Source: JANPEZ01 sp031423155
Lineage (GTDB): Bacteria; Actinomycetota; UBA4738; HRBIN12
Length of the DNA stretch: 29,225 nt
Assembly (NCBI GenBank): GCA_031423155.1
Contig: JANPEZ010000018.1
Location: forward strand, 1-29,225
Direction of reading: 5' to 3'
The notes under the pieces are model-generated. The model searched no databases, was not told where the DNA came from, and saw only the letters and a program-made list of their open reading frames with translations. Shown piece after piece: positions 7,382 through 16,870 of this stretch (the first letter of the stretch is position 1; each line of letters opens with the position of its first letter). A program made the translations under genes and the position numbers.

Positions 7382-8124
7382 ACACCGCGGTAGACGTCAC
7401 CGGGCTGCGCAAGAGTTTCGGCAAACTTGAGGTCCTGCGGGGCATCGACCTGCAGGTGGCCGAACACGAGGTCATCTGCCTGATAGGAGCGAGTGGAAGC
7501 GGCAAGTCGACGCTCCTTCGCTGCATCAATCTCCTCGAGACGGTCGACTCGGGCCGGATCGTTGTACTAGGCCGGGAGATCACCGCTGCAGGGATCGAGG
7601 TCAACTCGATCCGGCAGCAGATCGGGATCGTCTTCCAGTCCTTCAATCTCTTCCCGCACATGACCGTGATGGGCAACATAACCCTGGCTCCCATCCGCGC
7701 TCTCAAGATGCCGAAACAGCAAGCCGAGGCCGCGGCCCGAGAGCTCCTGGACCGATTCGACCTGCGGGACAAGCAGGACGAGTACCCGGACAGACTCTCG
7801 GGAGGACAGCAGCAGCGCGTGGCGATCATGAGGGCGCTGGCGATGAACCCCAGCATCATGCTGCTGGATGAGATAACCAGCGCCTTGGACCCCGAATTGG
7901 TCGCGGAGGTCCTGCAGGTGATCCGCGAGCTTGCGGCCGGAGGCATGACGATGATCATCGCGACCCACGAGATGGGCTTCGCCCGCGATATCGCCGACCG
8001 CGTCTGCTTCCTGGATGAAGGCGTGATCTTGGAGCAGGGCGCTCCTCAGCAGATGTTCACGACTCCACAGCATGAGCGCACTCAGCGTTTCCTACAGCGG
8101 ATCGTCGACGCCGGCAGATTGTGA
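7378..8124 (+). CDS. Polar amino acid ABC transporter, ATP-binding protein (GlnQ/HisP type)
   Basis: A 248-residue ATPase of the polar amino acid importer family. Motifs in order: Walker A GASGSGKST, Q-loop IVFQSFNLFPHMTV, signature LSGGQQQRV, Walker B IMLLDEITSALDP, H-loop ATHEMGF. The Walker B has DEITSALD where DEPTSALD is usual; the Ile for Pro change is tolerated in this family. Start ATG 7378 overlaps the permease stop (ATGA). The stop in turn overlaps the next gene's GTG, so the hypothetical protein downstream appears to belong to the same operon. Confidence 0.94.
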   Translation: MNTAVDVTGLRKSFGKLEVLRGIDLQVAEHEVICLIGASGSGKSTLLRCINLLETVDSGRIVVLGREITAAGIEVNSIRQQIGIVFQSFNLFPHMTVMGNITLAPIRALKMPKQQAEAAARELLDRFDLRDKQDEYPDRLSGGQQQRVAIMRALAMNPSIMLLDEITSALDPELVAEVLQVIRELAAGGMTMIIATHEMGFARDIADRVCFLDEGVILEQGAPQQMFTTPQHERTQRFLQRIVDAGRL

Positions 8125-8843
8125 GGAGCCCCGTGCCTCCCGTCCCGATGCCGGCACCTCCTCCGCCGCCCGAACCTGCGCCGCCCGAGCCAAGCGGCCC
8201 CCGTTGGGCGGTCTGGCTGACGCTCGGGATCGGGGCGTTGTTAGGAGTAGCCACGATCTCCGCAGCCTTACTCTCAGGCGGAAGCAGCGATGTGAAGTTC
8301 CGATCCGTCGCAGGTTCGGTCATCCCATCTGCGTCCCCGACCGAGTCGCTGTCCCCTCCGCCAGGCTGTCCGGCGCCAGCCGCTGGGAGTCCGGCGTCCT
8401 GGCACTTCCACACCGACGAGTTGGGGGAGTACTCGATAGCCCTACCCAGCGATACACCTACCACCACATCTGAGGGCTTGAGTCACCGGCTGTTGGTCGA
8501 GACCAACGGCATGGCCCTCACGGTCGATTGGTACGTGGCTCCCGCGACCCGGTCCGACCGGGTCCTGTACCAACAAACGCGCCGTTATCTGAAGGTCCTG
8601 CCCGACAAGGCCCGACGGATCCGCGTCCGAACCGTCCACGTCGGTGGGCTCACGGAGAAACGGATCACCTATTGGGTCTCCGAGCCCTTCTCTAAGAACT
8701 ATGCGAGACTGCTCGTCTCCCAGGGGAGGATCTACTACGTCGGGGTAGCCACCGGTTCTCTGCACGGGATGGAGCCGGAGATCCGCGCATTCTTCTCCTC
8801 GTTCACCCCTTTGGATCTGTGCTCGCTCGAAGAGCAAGGGTAG
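8121..8843 (+). CDS. Single-pass membrane protein with extracytoplasmic domain, function unknown
   Basis: A 240-residue protein I cannot assign. It opens with a Pro-rich cytosolic stretch of about 25 residues, then one membrane helix (WAVWLTLGIGALLGVATISAALL, about residues 30-52), a Ser/Pro/Thr linker, and an extracytoplasmic domain of about 150 residues. That domain (GEYSIALPSD..., ending FFSSFTPLDLC) resembles PsbP-like / DUF1795-type folds in pattern, but this is weak. Two Cys (about 85 and 235) could pair. GTG 8121 overlaps the ATPase stop by 4 nt; GTG 8133, preceded by GGAG at only 4 nt, is the alternative. The coupling to an amino acid importer suggests an accessory role, which is inference only. 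Confidence 0.75.
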   Translation: MRSPVPPVPMPAPPPPPEPAPPEPSGPRWAVWLTLGIGALLGVATISAALLSGGSSDVKFRSVAGSVIPSASPTESLSPPPGCPAPAAGSPASWHFHTDELGEYSIALPSDTPTTTSEGLSHRLLVETNGMALTVDWYVAPATRSDRVLYQQTRRYLKVLPDKARRIRVRTVHVGGLTEKRITYWVSEPFSKNYARLLVSQGRIYYVGVATGSLHGMEPEIRAFFSSFTPLDLCSLEEQG

Positions 8844-8854
8844 TTACGGCCGCC

Positions 8855-8877
8855 ATGTCGGCGGGCGGGCCTAGAAT
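8855..8877 (+). promoter_or_regulatory. uvrB promoter: RecA-independent damage-type motif, leaderless
   Basis: ATGTCGGCG (8855-8863), 8 nt, then TAGAAT (8872-8877) matches the mycobacterial RecA-NDp/PafBC consensus TTGTCRGTG-N8-TANNNT at 7 of 9 upstream positions plus the whole -10, with exact spacing. The -10 ends 6 nt before ATG 8884, so the transcript should be leaderless. The matching core TGTCGGC also occurs at the same distance before uvrA. Confidence 0.6.
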
Positions 8878-8883
8878 CACGCC

Positions 8884-10899
8884 ATGCCGCCGTTCAAGAT
8901 CGTTTCGGAGTTCCGCCCCTCGGGAGATCAGCCTGCGGCCATCGCCGGATTGACCGAGGGCGTCAAGGCCGGCAAGCCGCACATCACGTTGCTCGGTGCC
9001 ACCGGAACCGGCAAGACCTTCACGATCGCCCACGTGGTCGAGGCGGTCCAGAGGCCGACCCTGGTGATCGCGCCCAACAAGTCGCTCGGCGCACAGCTGG
9101 CCAACGAGTTCCGCGAGGTCTTTCCCGAGAACGCCGTGGAGTACTTCGTCAGCTACTACGACTACTACCAGCCCGAGGCCTACATCCCGACGACCGACAC
9201 CTACATAGAGAAAGACTCCTCGGTCAACGACGAGATCGAGCGGCTGAGGCACTCGGCCACGTCGTCACTACTTTCGCGCCGGGACGTGATCATCGTCGCG
9301 AGCGTTTCGTGCATCTACGGCCTGGGGTCTCCCGAGGAGTACGAGGGTCAGATCCTGCGGCCCTACCGCGGCACCGAGGTTCCTCAGGAGTTCGCGATGC
9401 AGCGGCTCGTCGACATCCAGTACAAGCGCAATAACGTCAGCCGCGCACGCGGAACCTTCCGCGTCCAAGGGGACACCCTCGAGATCTTCCCACCCTACGA
9501 ACAGGCCGGGTACCGGATCGAGTGGTGGGGCGATACCGTCGAGAAGATCACGCGTTTCGACCCGATCACGGGCGAGGTGATCGACTCGGAGATCCGCGAC
9601 CTGACGATCTACCCGGCCTCGCACTACGTCGCCAGTGACGACCGCATGAAGCGGGCGCTCGTCTCGATCGAGGAGGAGTTGCACCAGCGCCTGGCTCAGC
9701 TCGAGTCGCAGGGCAAGCTGCTCGAAGCCGAACGCCTTCGGATGCGAACGGCCTACGACCTGGAGATGATGCGCGAGGTCGGCTTCTGCAGCGGCATCGA
9801 GAACTACTCGCGGCACATCGACGGGCGCGAGGCCGGCACCGCGCCCTACACCCTGCTCGACTACTTCCCCGACGACTACCTGGTGGTGATCGACGAGTCG
9901 CACGTCACCGTCCCGCAGATACGCGCGATGTACGAGGGCGACCTGACCCGCAAGTCAACGCTCGTGGAACACGGATTCCGCTTGCCCAGTGCGATCGACA
10001 ACCGCCCACTGCGGTTCGACGAGTTCGTCGAGCGGGTCCACCAGACCGTCTACATGTCGGCGACTCCCAGCATGTACGAGCTGAAGGCGTCCTCGCGCGT
10101 CGTCGAGCAGATCGTGCGGCCGACGGGTCTGATCGACCCGGAGGTACAGGTGCGTCCGACCAAAGGGCAGGTCGACGACCTCATCAACGAGATCAGGATC
10201 CGTTCGGACAAGAGCGAGCGCGTCCTCGTAACCACCTTGACCAAGAAGATGGCCGAGGATCTGACCGACTATCTGGTCGAGATGGGCATCCGCGTGCGGT
10301 ACCTGCACTCGGAGGTGGACACACTGCAGCGTATCGAGATCCTCCGCGACCTGCGGCTCGGAGAGTTCGACGTGCTCGTCGGCATCAACCTTCTTCGCGA
10401 GGGCCTCGATCTCCCAGAGGTCTCGCTCGTCGCGATCTTGGACGCCGACAAAGAGGGTTTCCTGCGTTCGGAGACCTCGCTGATCCAGACCATCGGACGC
10501 GCGGCACGGAACGTGGAGGGAACCGTTCTGATGTACGCCGACGCCGTGACCGACTCGATGAAGGCGGCGATCAGCGAGACCCAGCGCCGGCGCATGCTCC
10601 AGATGCGCTACAACCAGGACAACGGCATCGACCCGACGACGATCCGCCGCAAGGTCTCGGACATACTGCTATCGCTCGGCGGTGGGGGAGAGGCACCCTC
10701 CCCGAAACGCCAGCGCCGCAAGGTCTCTCACTCGGAGATGCCCACCGAGGAGCTGGAAAGACTCATCCAGACCCTCGAGGACGAGATGCACGAGGCCGCC
10801 AAGGATCTCAGGTTCGAGTACGCGGCGCGTCTTCGCGACGAGGTCGGCGACCTACGGAAGGAACTCAAGGAGCTTCGGAAGTCCGGGGTGGCGGGCTGA
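8884..10899 (+). CDS. uvrB: Excinuclease ABC subunit B
   Basis: UvrB is the damage-verifying helicase-like subunit of nucleotide excision repair: UvrA loads it at lesions and it then recruits UvrC. The 671-residue protein has Walker A GATGTGKT (38-45), the beta-hairpin region with YYDYYQPEAYIPTTDTYIEK that clamps one DNA strand, Walker B-type DESH (337-340), motifs V/VI (GINLLREGLDLPEVS and QTIGRAARN), and a C-terminal UVR domain (ELERLIQTLEDEMHEAAKDL) for UvrC contact. All key residues are present and the length is normal. The ATG follows the -10 by 6 nt with no Shine-Dalgarno. The stop overlaps the apparent CTG start of the amidohydrolase, so uvrB heads a four-gene operon ending at 13515. 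Confidence 0.98.
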   Translation: MPPFKIVSEFRPSGDQPAAIAGLTEGVKAGKPHITLLGATGTGKTFTIAHVVEAVQRPTLVIAPNKSLGAQLANEFREVFPENAVEYFVSYYDYYQPEAYIPTTDTYIEKDSSVNDEIERLRHSATSSLLSRRDVIIVASVSCIYGLGSPEEYEGQILRPYRGTEVPQEFAMQRLVDIQYKRNNVSRARGTFRVQGDTLEIFPPYEQAGYRIEWWGDTVEKITRFDPITGEVIDSEIRDLTIYPASHYVASDDRMKRALVSIEEELHQRLAQLESQGKLLEAERLRMRTAYDLEMMREVGFCSGIENYSRHIDGREAGTAPYTLLDYFPDDYLVVIDESHVTVPQIRAMYEGDLTRKSTLVEHGFRLPSAIDNRPLRFDEFVERVHQTVYMSATPSMYELKASSRVVEQIVRPTGLIDPEVQVRPTKGQVDDLINEIRIRSDKSERVLVTTLTKKMAEDLTDYLVEMGIRVRYLHSEVDTLQRIEILRDLRLGEFDVLVGINLLREGLDLPEVSLVAILDADKEGFLRSETSLIQTIGRAARNVEGTVLMYADAVTDSMKAAISETQRRRMLQMRYNQDNGIDPTTIRRKVSDILLSLGGGGEAPSPKRQRRKVSHSEMPTEELERLIQTLEDEMHEAAKDLRFEYAARLRDEVGDLRKELKELRKSGVAG

Positions 10900-11924
10900 G
10901 CGGGCGCCTGGCCGTCCGCGCGCCGCTCGTATGGGCCGGTCCCGGCCGGCTCCTGGAGGACGCCACGGTTCTATGCGAGGGAGGCGAGATCGTCTCGGTC
11001 GGCTCGGACCAGGTCGACGCTGAAGAGGAGATCGAAGTCGAGGCGTTCCTTATGCCGGCCGTCGCCGACCGTCACGTTCACATCGGGTTGTCGGACCCCG
11101 CGTCCGTCTTGCTCGGTGGGGTCACGGCGGTTCGGGACCTCGCCTGGCCCGCGGACCGCATCTTCGGGCTCGCGGACGCGAGTGAGTTGCCGACCTACAA
11201 CGGGCCGCTCATCCGCGCGGCCGGTCCGATGCTTACGGGAGTCGGCGGGTACCCGACGGCCTCATCATGGGCCCCGGCCGGAACCGGCCGGGAGCTTCAC
11301 GGCACCGACGAGGCGCGTGCGATCGTCGCGGAGTTAGCCGGGCTGGGAGCGACCGCCATCAAGATCTCGTTGAATGCCGAGGCCGGTCCCACGCCCTCTG
11401 ACGCCGAACTCGCGGCTATATGCGAGACCGCTCAGGAGCACCGCATACCGGTAACCGCGCACGCTCAGGGGGCAGGTCAGGTCGAGCGCGCACTCGGCGC
11501 CGGCATAGACGAGCTCGCGCACACGCCCTGGACGCGGTTGTCCGAGGACGTCGTGCAGACGTGCGCCAAGCGCCTGCGGATCGTCTCTACGCTCGACATC
11601 CTCTCCTTCGGGCGGGGTTCCACCGACATCAGGGCTGCGCTCGACAATCTCCGCCGGTTCCACGACTTCGGGGGCGAGGTCGTCTACGGCACGGATCTCG
11701 GCAACGGCTCCATCCCACCCGGTATCCATGTTCGCGAGGCGTTGCTCCTCGCCGAGGCGGGGTTGGAGTACGAGGAGATCCTCGAGGCGATGATCCGGGC
11801 GCCACTTGAACCAGGAGCGCCCGCCGATCTGGTCGCCTTCGCCAAGAGTCCCCTCGACGATCCGGCAGCCCTGGGAGAGTTGCGCCTCGTCGTCCGCGCC
11901 GGAAGGATAGTCCTGCTTCGATGA
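10896..11924 (+). CDS. Amidohydrolase-family metal-dependent hydrolase, probable CTG start
   Basis: A metal-dependent amidohydrolase (imidazolonepropionase/dihydroorotase-like barrel), 342 residues if started at 10896; the substrate is unknown. Metal ligands are visible: His60 and His62 (DRHVHIG), a Lys in AIKISLN, His in VTAHAQG, His in ELAHTPW and Asp in YGTDLGNG. The end, GAPADLVAF...LVVRAGRIVLL, is the second half of the small beta-sandwich. The first half of that sandwich (LVWAGPGRLLEDATVL, GGEIVSVGSD) is encoded upstream of the first ATG (11052), in the same open frame. No ATG, GTG or TTG occurs there; CTG 10896 overlaps the uvrB stop as CTGA. I infer re-initiation at CTG. ATG 11052 would drop the conserved strands. 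Confidence 0.8.
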   Translation: MSGRLAVRAPLVWAGPGRLLEDATVLCEGGEIVSVGSDQVDAEEEIEVEAFLMPAVADRHVHIGLSDPASVLLGGVTAVRDLAWPADRIFGLADASELPTYNGPLIRAAGPMLTGVGGYPTASSWAPAGTGRELHGTDEARAIVAELAGLGATAIKISLNAEAGPTPSDAELAAICETAQEHRIPVTAHAQGAGQVERALGAGIDELAHTPWTRLSEDVVQTCAKRLRIVSTLDILSFGRGSTDIRAALDNLRRFHDFGGEVVYGTDLGNGSIPPGIHVREALLLAEAGLEYEEILEAMIRAPLEPGAPADLVAFAKSPLDDPAALGELRLVVRAGRIVLLR

Positions 11925-12433
11925 TGCCGGTCCAGCTCACCACCGAACGACTGCTCATCCGTCCGGTCGAAGAAGGCGAGGTCAATCTCGTTTACGACCA
12001 GATCCACAGCGATCCGGATGTTATGCGCTTCGTCCCCGCCGGCACAGCCGACTCGCTGGAGACCAGCCGCGCCAGGGTGGCTCGGTGGAGCGAGTACCGG
12101 GCGCGTACCGGTCTGGGTCCCTGCGGCGTCTGGGAGCGGGACGGGGGTTTCCTCGGTCTGGCCGGAGTGTTCCACATAGCCCTGACCGAACCCGAACTGG
12201 AGGTCGGTTACCTGTTCGCGAAGACGGCGTGGGGCCGCGGCTACGCCACCGAAGCGGCGAAGGCGTGCATGGAGGCGGCCTTCGCCGAGCTGAAACCTGA
12301 CCAGATCCTGGCGTTGGTGATGCCCGGGAACGACGCTTCTATCCGGGTAACCGAGAAGCTCGGAATGGTCCCCGCTGGCTCGGCCGTCCATTACGAACGA
12401 GAGATGCTCGTCTTCGGATCGAGGAGGACATAG
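11921..12433 (+). CDS. GNAT-family N-acetyltransferase (RimJ/RimL-like)
   Basis: A 170-residue acetyltransferase of the Acetyltransf_3 type, transferring acetyl from acetyl-CoA to an amine; the acceptor is unknown. The N-terminal TTERLLIRPVEEGE strand, the LEVGYLFAKTAWGRGYATEA segment (acetyl-CoA binding Q/RxxGxG/A-like loop as WGRGYA) and the ALVMPGNDASIRVTEKLGM block (Asn-x-x-Ser motif near the C-terminus) are all typical. ATG 11921 overlaps the amidohydrolase stop by 4 nt (ATGA); a second ATG follows immediately. It shares a base with the next gene's GTG, continuing the coupled operon. Confidence 0.9.
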   Translation: MMPVQLTTERLLIRPVEEGEVNLVYDQIHSDPDVMRFVPAGTADSLETSRARVARWSEYRARTGLGPCGVWERDGGFLGLAGVFHIALTEPELEVGYLFAKTAWGRGYATEAAKACMEAAFAELKPDQILALVMPGNDASIRVTEKLGMVPAGSAVHYEREMLVFGSRRT

Positions 12434-13515
12434 TGACCAAGACCGACACACCTGCCGGCATCGCAACCACCGACGAGATCACCCTGGACGAGCTGCAGCT
12501 CGCGGCGCGCAATCACGGGATGCCTCTGGAAGGGCTCCGATACGACGTGACTCCCGTCGGATTGCACTATCTGTTGATCCACTTCGACATCCCCGAGTGC
12601 GACGCGGACTCGTGGACGTTGGACATCGGCGGCCTGGTCGATGAGCCGCTCACACTCTCGCTGGCCGACATCAAGGCGCGTCCCGCGGTCACTCGCAGGG
12701 TAACGATGGAGTGCGCCGGCAACGGGCGCGCCCGGCTGCTCCCGCGTCCGCTGAGCCAGCCCTGGCTCTCGGAGGCGGTCGGAACCGCCGAGTGGACCGG
12801 TACGCCGCTCGCCCCCATCCTCGCCGAGGCCGCGCCGAAGGTCGAAGCGGTGGATGTCGTATTCGAGGGAGCCGATCACGGGATCCAGGGCGGCATCGAA
12901 CAGGACTACGAGCGAGCCCTGTCCGTGGCCGACGCCTCGCGCGAGGAGGTCATGCTCGTCTACGAGGTCAACGGCGGGCCGCTACCTCCCCAGCACGGCT
13001 ATCCGCTCAGATTGGTCGTGCCGGGTTGGTACGGCATGACGAGCGTGAAGTGGCTGCGCAAGGTCACGTTCGTGGGCGAGCGGTTCGACGGTTACCAGAT
13101 GCAGGCCTACCGGCTCCGAACCGACGCCGATGATCCCGGAGAGGCCGTAAGCCGGATCCAACCCAGGGCGTTGATGATCCCCCCAGGCTTCCCCGAGTTC
13201 TTCTCTCGAACCCGTCACATCGACGCGGGGCCGACCAGGCTCGAGGGTCGAGCCTGGTCCGGGTGGGGCACCATCACGGGCGTCGAGGTAAGCACCGACG
13301 GCGGGAGGAACTGGCGCGTCGCCGCGCTGGAACAGTCGGCGGACGAAGTGGCCTGGGCCTCCTGGATCTTCGATTGGGATGCGATCCCGGGCGAGTACAC
13401 GTTGCTGTGCCGGGCTTCGGACTCCTCAGGCAGGGCCCAGCCGCTGGAGCAGCCATGGAATCACGCTGGCTTGTCGAACAACGCCGCCCAGCAGGTCCAG
13501 ATCAGCGTCAGGTAG
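12433..13515 (+). CDS. Sulfite oxidase-like molybdenum cofactor enzyme, cytosolic
   Basis: A 360-residue molybdopterin enzyme of the sulfite oxidase family. The oxidoreductase domain contains MECAGNGR with the Mo-ligand Cys94, GTAEWTGTPL, and the active-site region PPQHGYPLRLVVPGWYGMTSVKWL. A C-terminal Mo-co dimerisation (Ig-like) domain follows with GRAWSGWGTITGVEVSTDGG and PWNHAGLSNNAAQQVQI. There is no twin-arginine or other signal peptide and no heme or cytochrome domain, so it appears cytosolic with an unknown electron acceptor. GTG 12433 is supported by GAGGAGG at 12421-12427, 5 nt before it, and gives a good N-terminus. It shares one base with the GNAT stop. No cofactor or cytochrome partner is encoded nearby. 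Natural substrate may be sulfite or another compound. Confidence 0.92.
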   Translation: MTKTDTPAGIATTDEITLDELQLAARNHGMPLEGLRYDVTPVGLHYLLIHFDIPECDADSWTLDIGGLVDEPLTLSLADIKARPAVTRRVTMECAGNGRARLLPRPLSQPWLSEAVGTAEWTGTPLAPILAEAAPKVEAVDVVFEGADHGIQGGIEQDYERALSVADASREEVMLVYEVNGGPLPPQHGYPLRLVVPGWYGMTSVKWLRKVTFVGERFDGYQMQAYRLRTDADDPGEAVSRIQPRALMIPPGFPEFFSRTRHIDAGPTRLEGRAWSGWGTITGVEVSTDGGRNWRVAALEQSADEVAWASWIFDWDAIPGEYTLLCRASDSSGRAQPLEQPWNHAGLSNNAAQQVQISVR

Positions 13516-13640
13516 ATCGGACCAGCGGCGGCAGCTGCTCGAAACAGCGGTCGATATCTGCTTCGGTGTTGAAGAAGTGGGGACTGATGCCGAGGCCGTT
13601 TTCTCCGCCAGGACGGGGAACTCATCCCGGTAGGACTCGA
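13508..13640 (-). pseudogene. Remnant of a class V (PLP-dependent) aminotransferase gene
   Basis: On the minus strand, one frame encodes the C-terminal signature GLGISPHFFNTEADIDRCF followed by EQLPPLVRST and a TGA stop (13510-13508); this is characteristic of the end of class V aminotransferases (cysteine desulfurase/kynureninase-like, usual form RVSPHFYNTEEEID). Just upstream in a different frame (about 13640-13597) is ESYRDEFPVLAEKT, which resembles the start of the same family (YRAEFPVLARTTYLN). The roughly 330 residues between, including the PLP-lysine region, are gone. The simplest reading is an internal deletion joining both ends near 13598. No start codon is found. The stop overlaps the convergent sulfite oxidase gene by 8 bp. 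The C-terminal match is strong, the N-terminal one moderate. Confidence 0.65.
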
Positions 13641-13648
13641 GCGGGCGC

Positions 13649-13927
13649 TCAGTCGTTTCCGTGCTCCTCTAGATAATCCAGGTAGAGGGGGCGCAGGGCC
13701 TCGCCGAGCTCGCCTTCGCCGGCATCGAAGAAGTCATTGATCAGCGCCAGAGGGCGGACGACGTCAACCTTGCTGCGCTGCTGGTCACCGATCATCTCTT
13801 CGGCCACGGGGAGGGCCTTGACCAGGTCCCAGAGGAACCCCACATCCAGGTGCGCCCGGGCGCGCTCGATGGAACGGTCGTGAAGGTCTGCGGTCGAGAG
13901 CGCCTCGAGTTCCTCACGGGTAGTCAT
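13649..13927 (-). CDS. Small conserved actinobacterial protein, function unknown
   Basis: A 92-residue soluble, acidic protein with no signal or membrane segment. Features are LSTADLHDRSIERARAHLD, a FLWDLVKALPVAEE helix, and a C-terminal ALRPLYLDYLEEHGND. I recall similar uncharacterised actinobacterial proteins but cannot name a domain or function. It is mostly helical by composition. ATG at 13927 is supported by a -10 box (TAGGCT, 13939-13934) ending exactly 6 nt upstream, implying a leaderless mRNA. It is divergent from uvrA with only 43 nt between the starts, and the aminotransferase remnant lies directly downstream. Coding on this strand is supported by the promoter and by the lack of any plus-strand gene here. 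Confidence 0.75.
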   Translation of the reverse strand: MTTREELEALSTADLHDRSIERARAHLDVGFLWDLVKALPVAEEMIGDQQRSKVDVVRPLALINDFFDAGEGELGEALRPLYLDYLEEHGND

Positions 13928-13933
13928 GCACAG

Positions 13934-13939
13934 AGCCTA
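13934..13939 (-). promoter_or_regulatory. -10 box of the small divergent gene (leaderless)
   Basis: Read on the minus strand, TAGGCT is followed by CTGTGC (6 nt) and then the ATG at 13927. It lies 3 nt from the upstream motif of the uvrA promoter, so the two divergent promoters overlap in space and may interfere with each other. Confidence 0.55.
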
Positions 13940-13941
13940 GC

Positions 13942-13964
13942 GTGTCGGCTGGCCCCACTACACT
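13942..13964 (+). promoter_or_regulatory. uvrA promoter: RecA-independent damage-type motif, leaderless
   Basis: GTGTCGGCT (13942-13950), 8 nt, TACACT (13959-13964). The 9-mer matches TTGTCRGTG at 6 positions, all in the continuous TGTCGG core, and the N8 spacing to TANNNT is exact. The -10 ends 6 nt before GTG 13971. It shares TGTCGGC and geometry with the uvrB promoter. Confidence 0.55.
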
Positions 13965-13970
13965 TGGGCG

Positions 13971-16844
<2,874 letters not shown>

Positions 16845-16854
16845 CGATGCTTGC

Positions 16855-16860
16855 TAGGAT
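16855..16860 (+). promoter_or_regulatory. Possible -10 box of the propeller-cupredoxin lipoprotein gene
   Basis: TAGGAT ends 10 nt before GTG 16871, so a transcript starting about 7 nt downstream would have a leader of only 3-4 nt. No ribosome binding site is present between. This supports GTG 16871, rather than ATG 16847 or an earlier codon, as the start. Confidence 0.45.
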
Positions 16861-16870
16861 TCCCGCCGAC

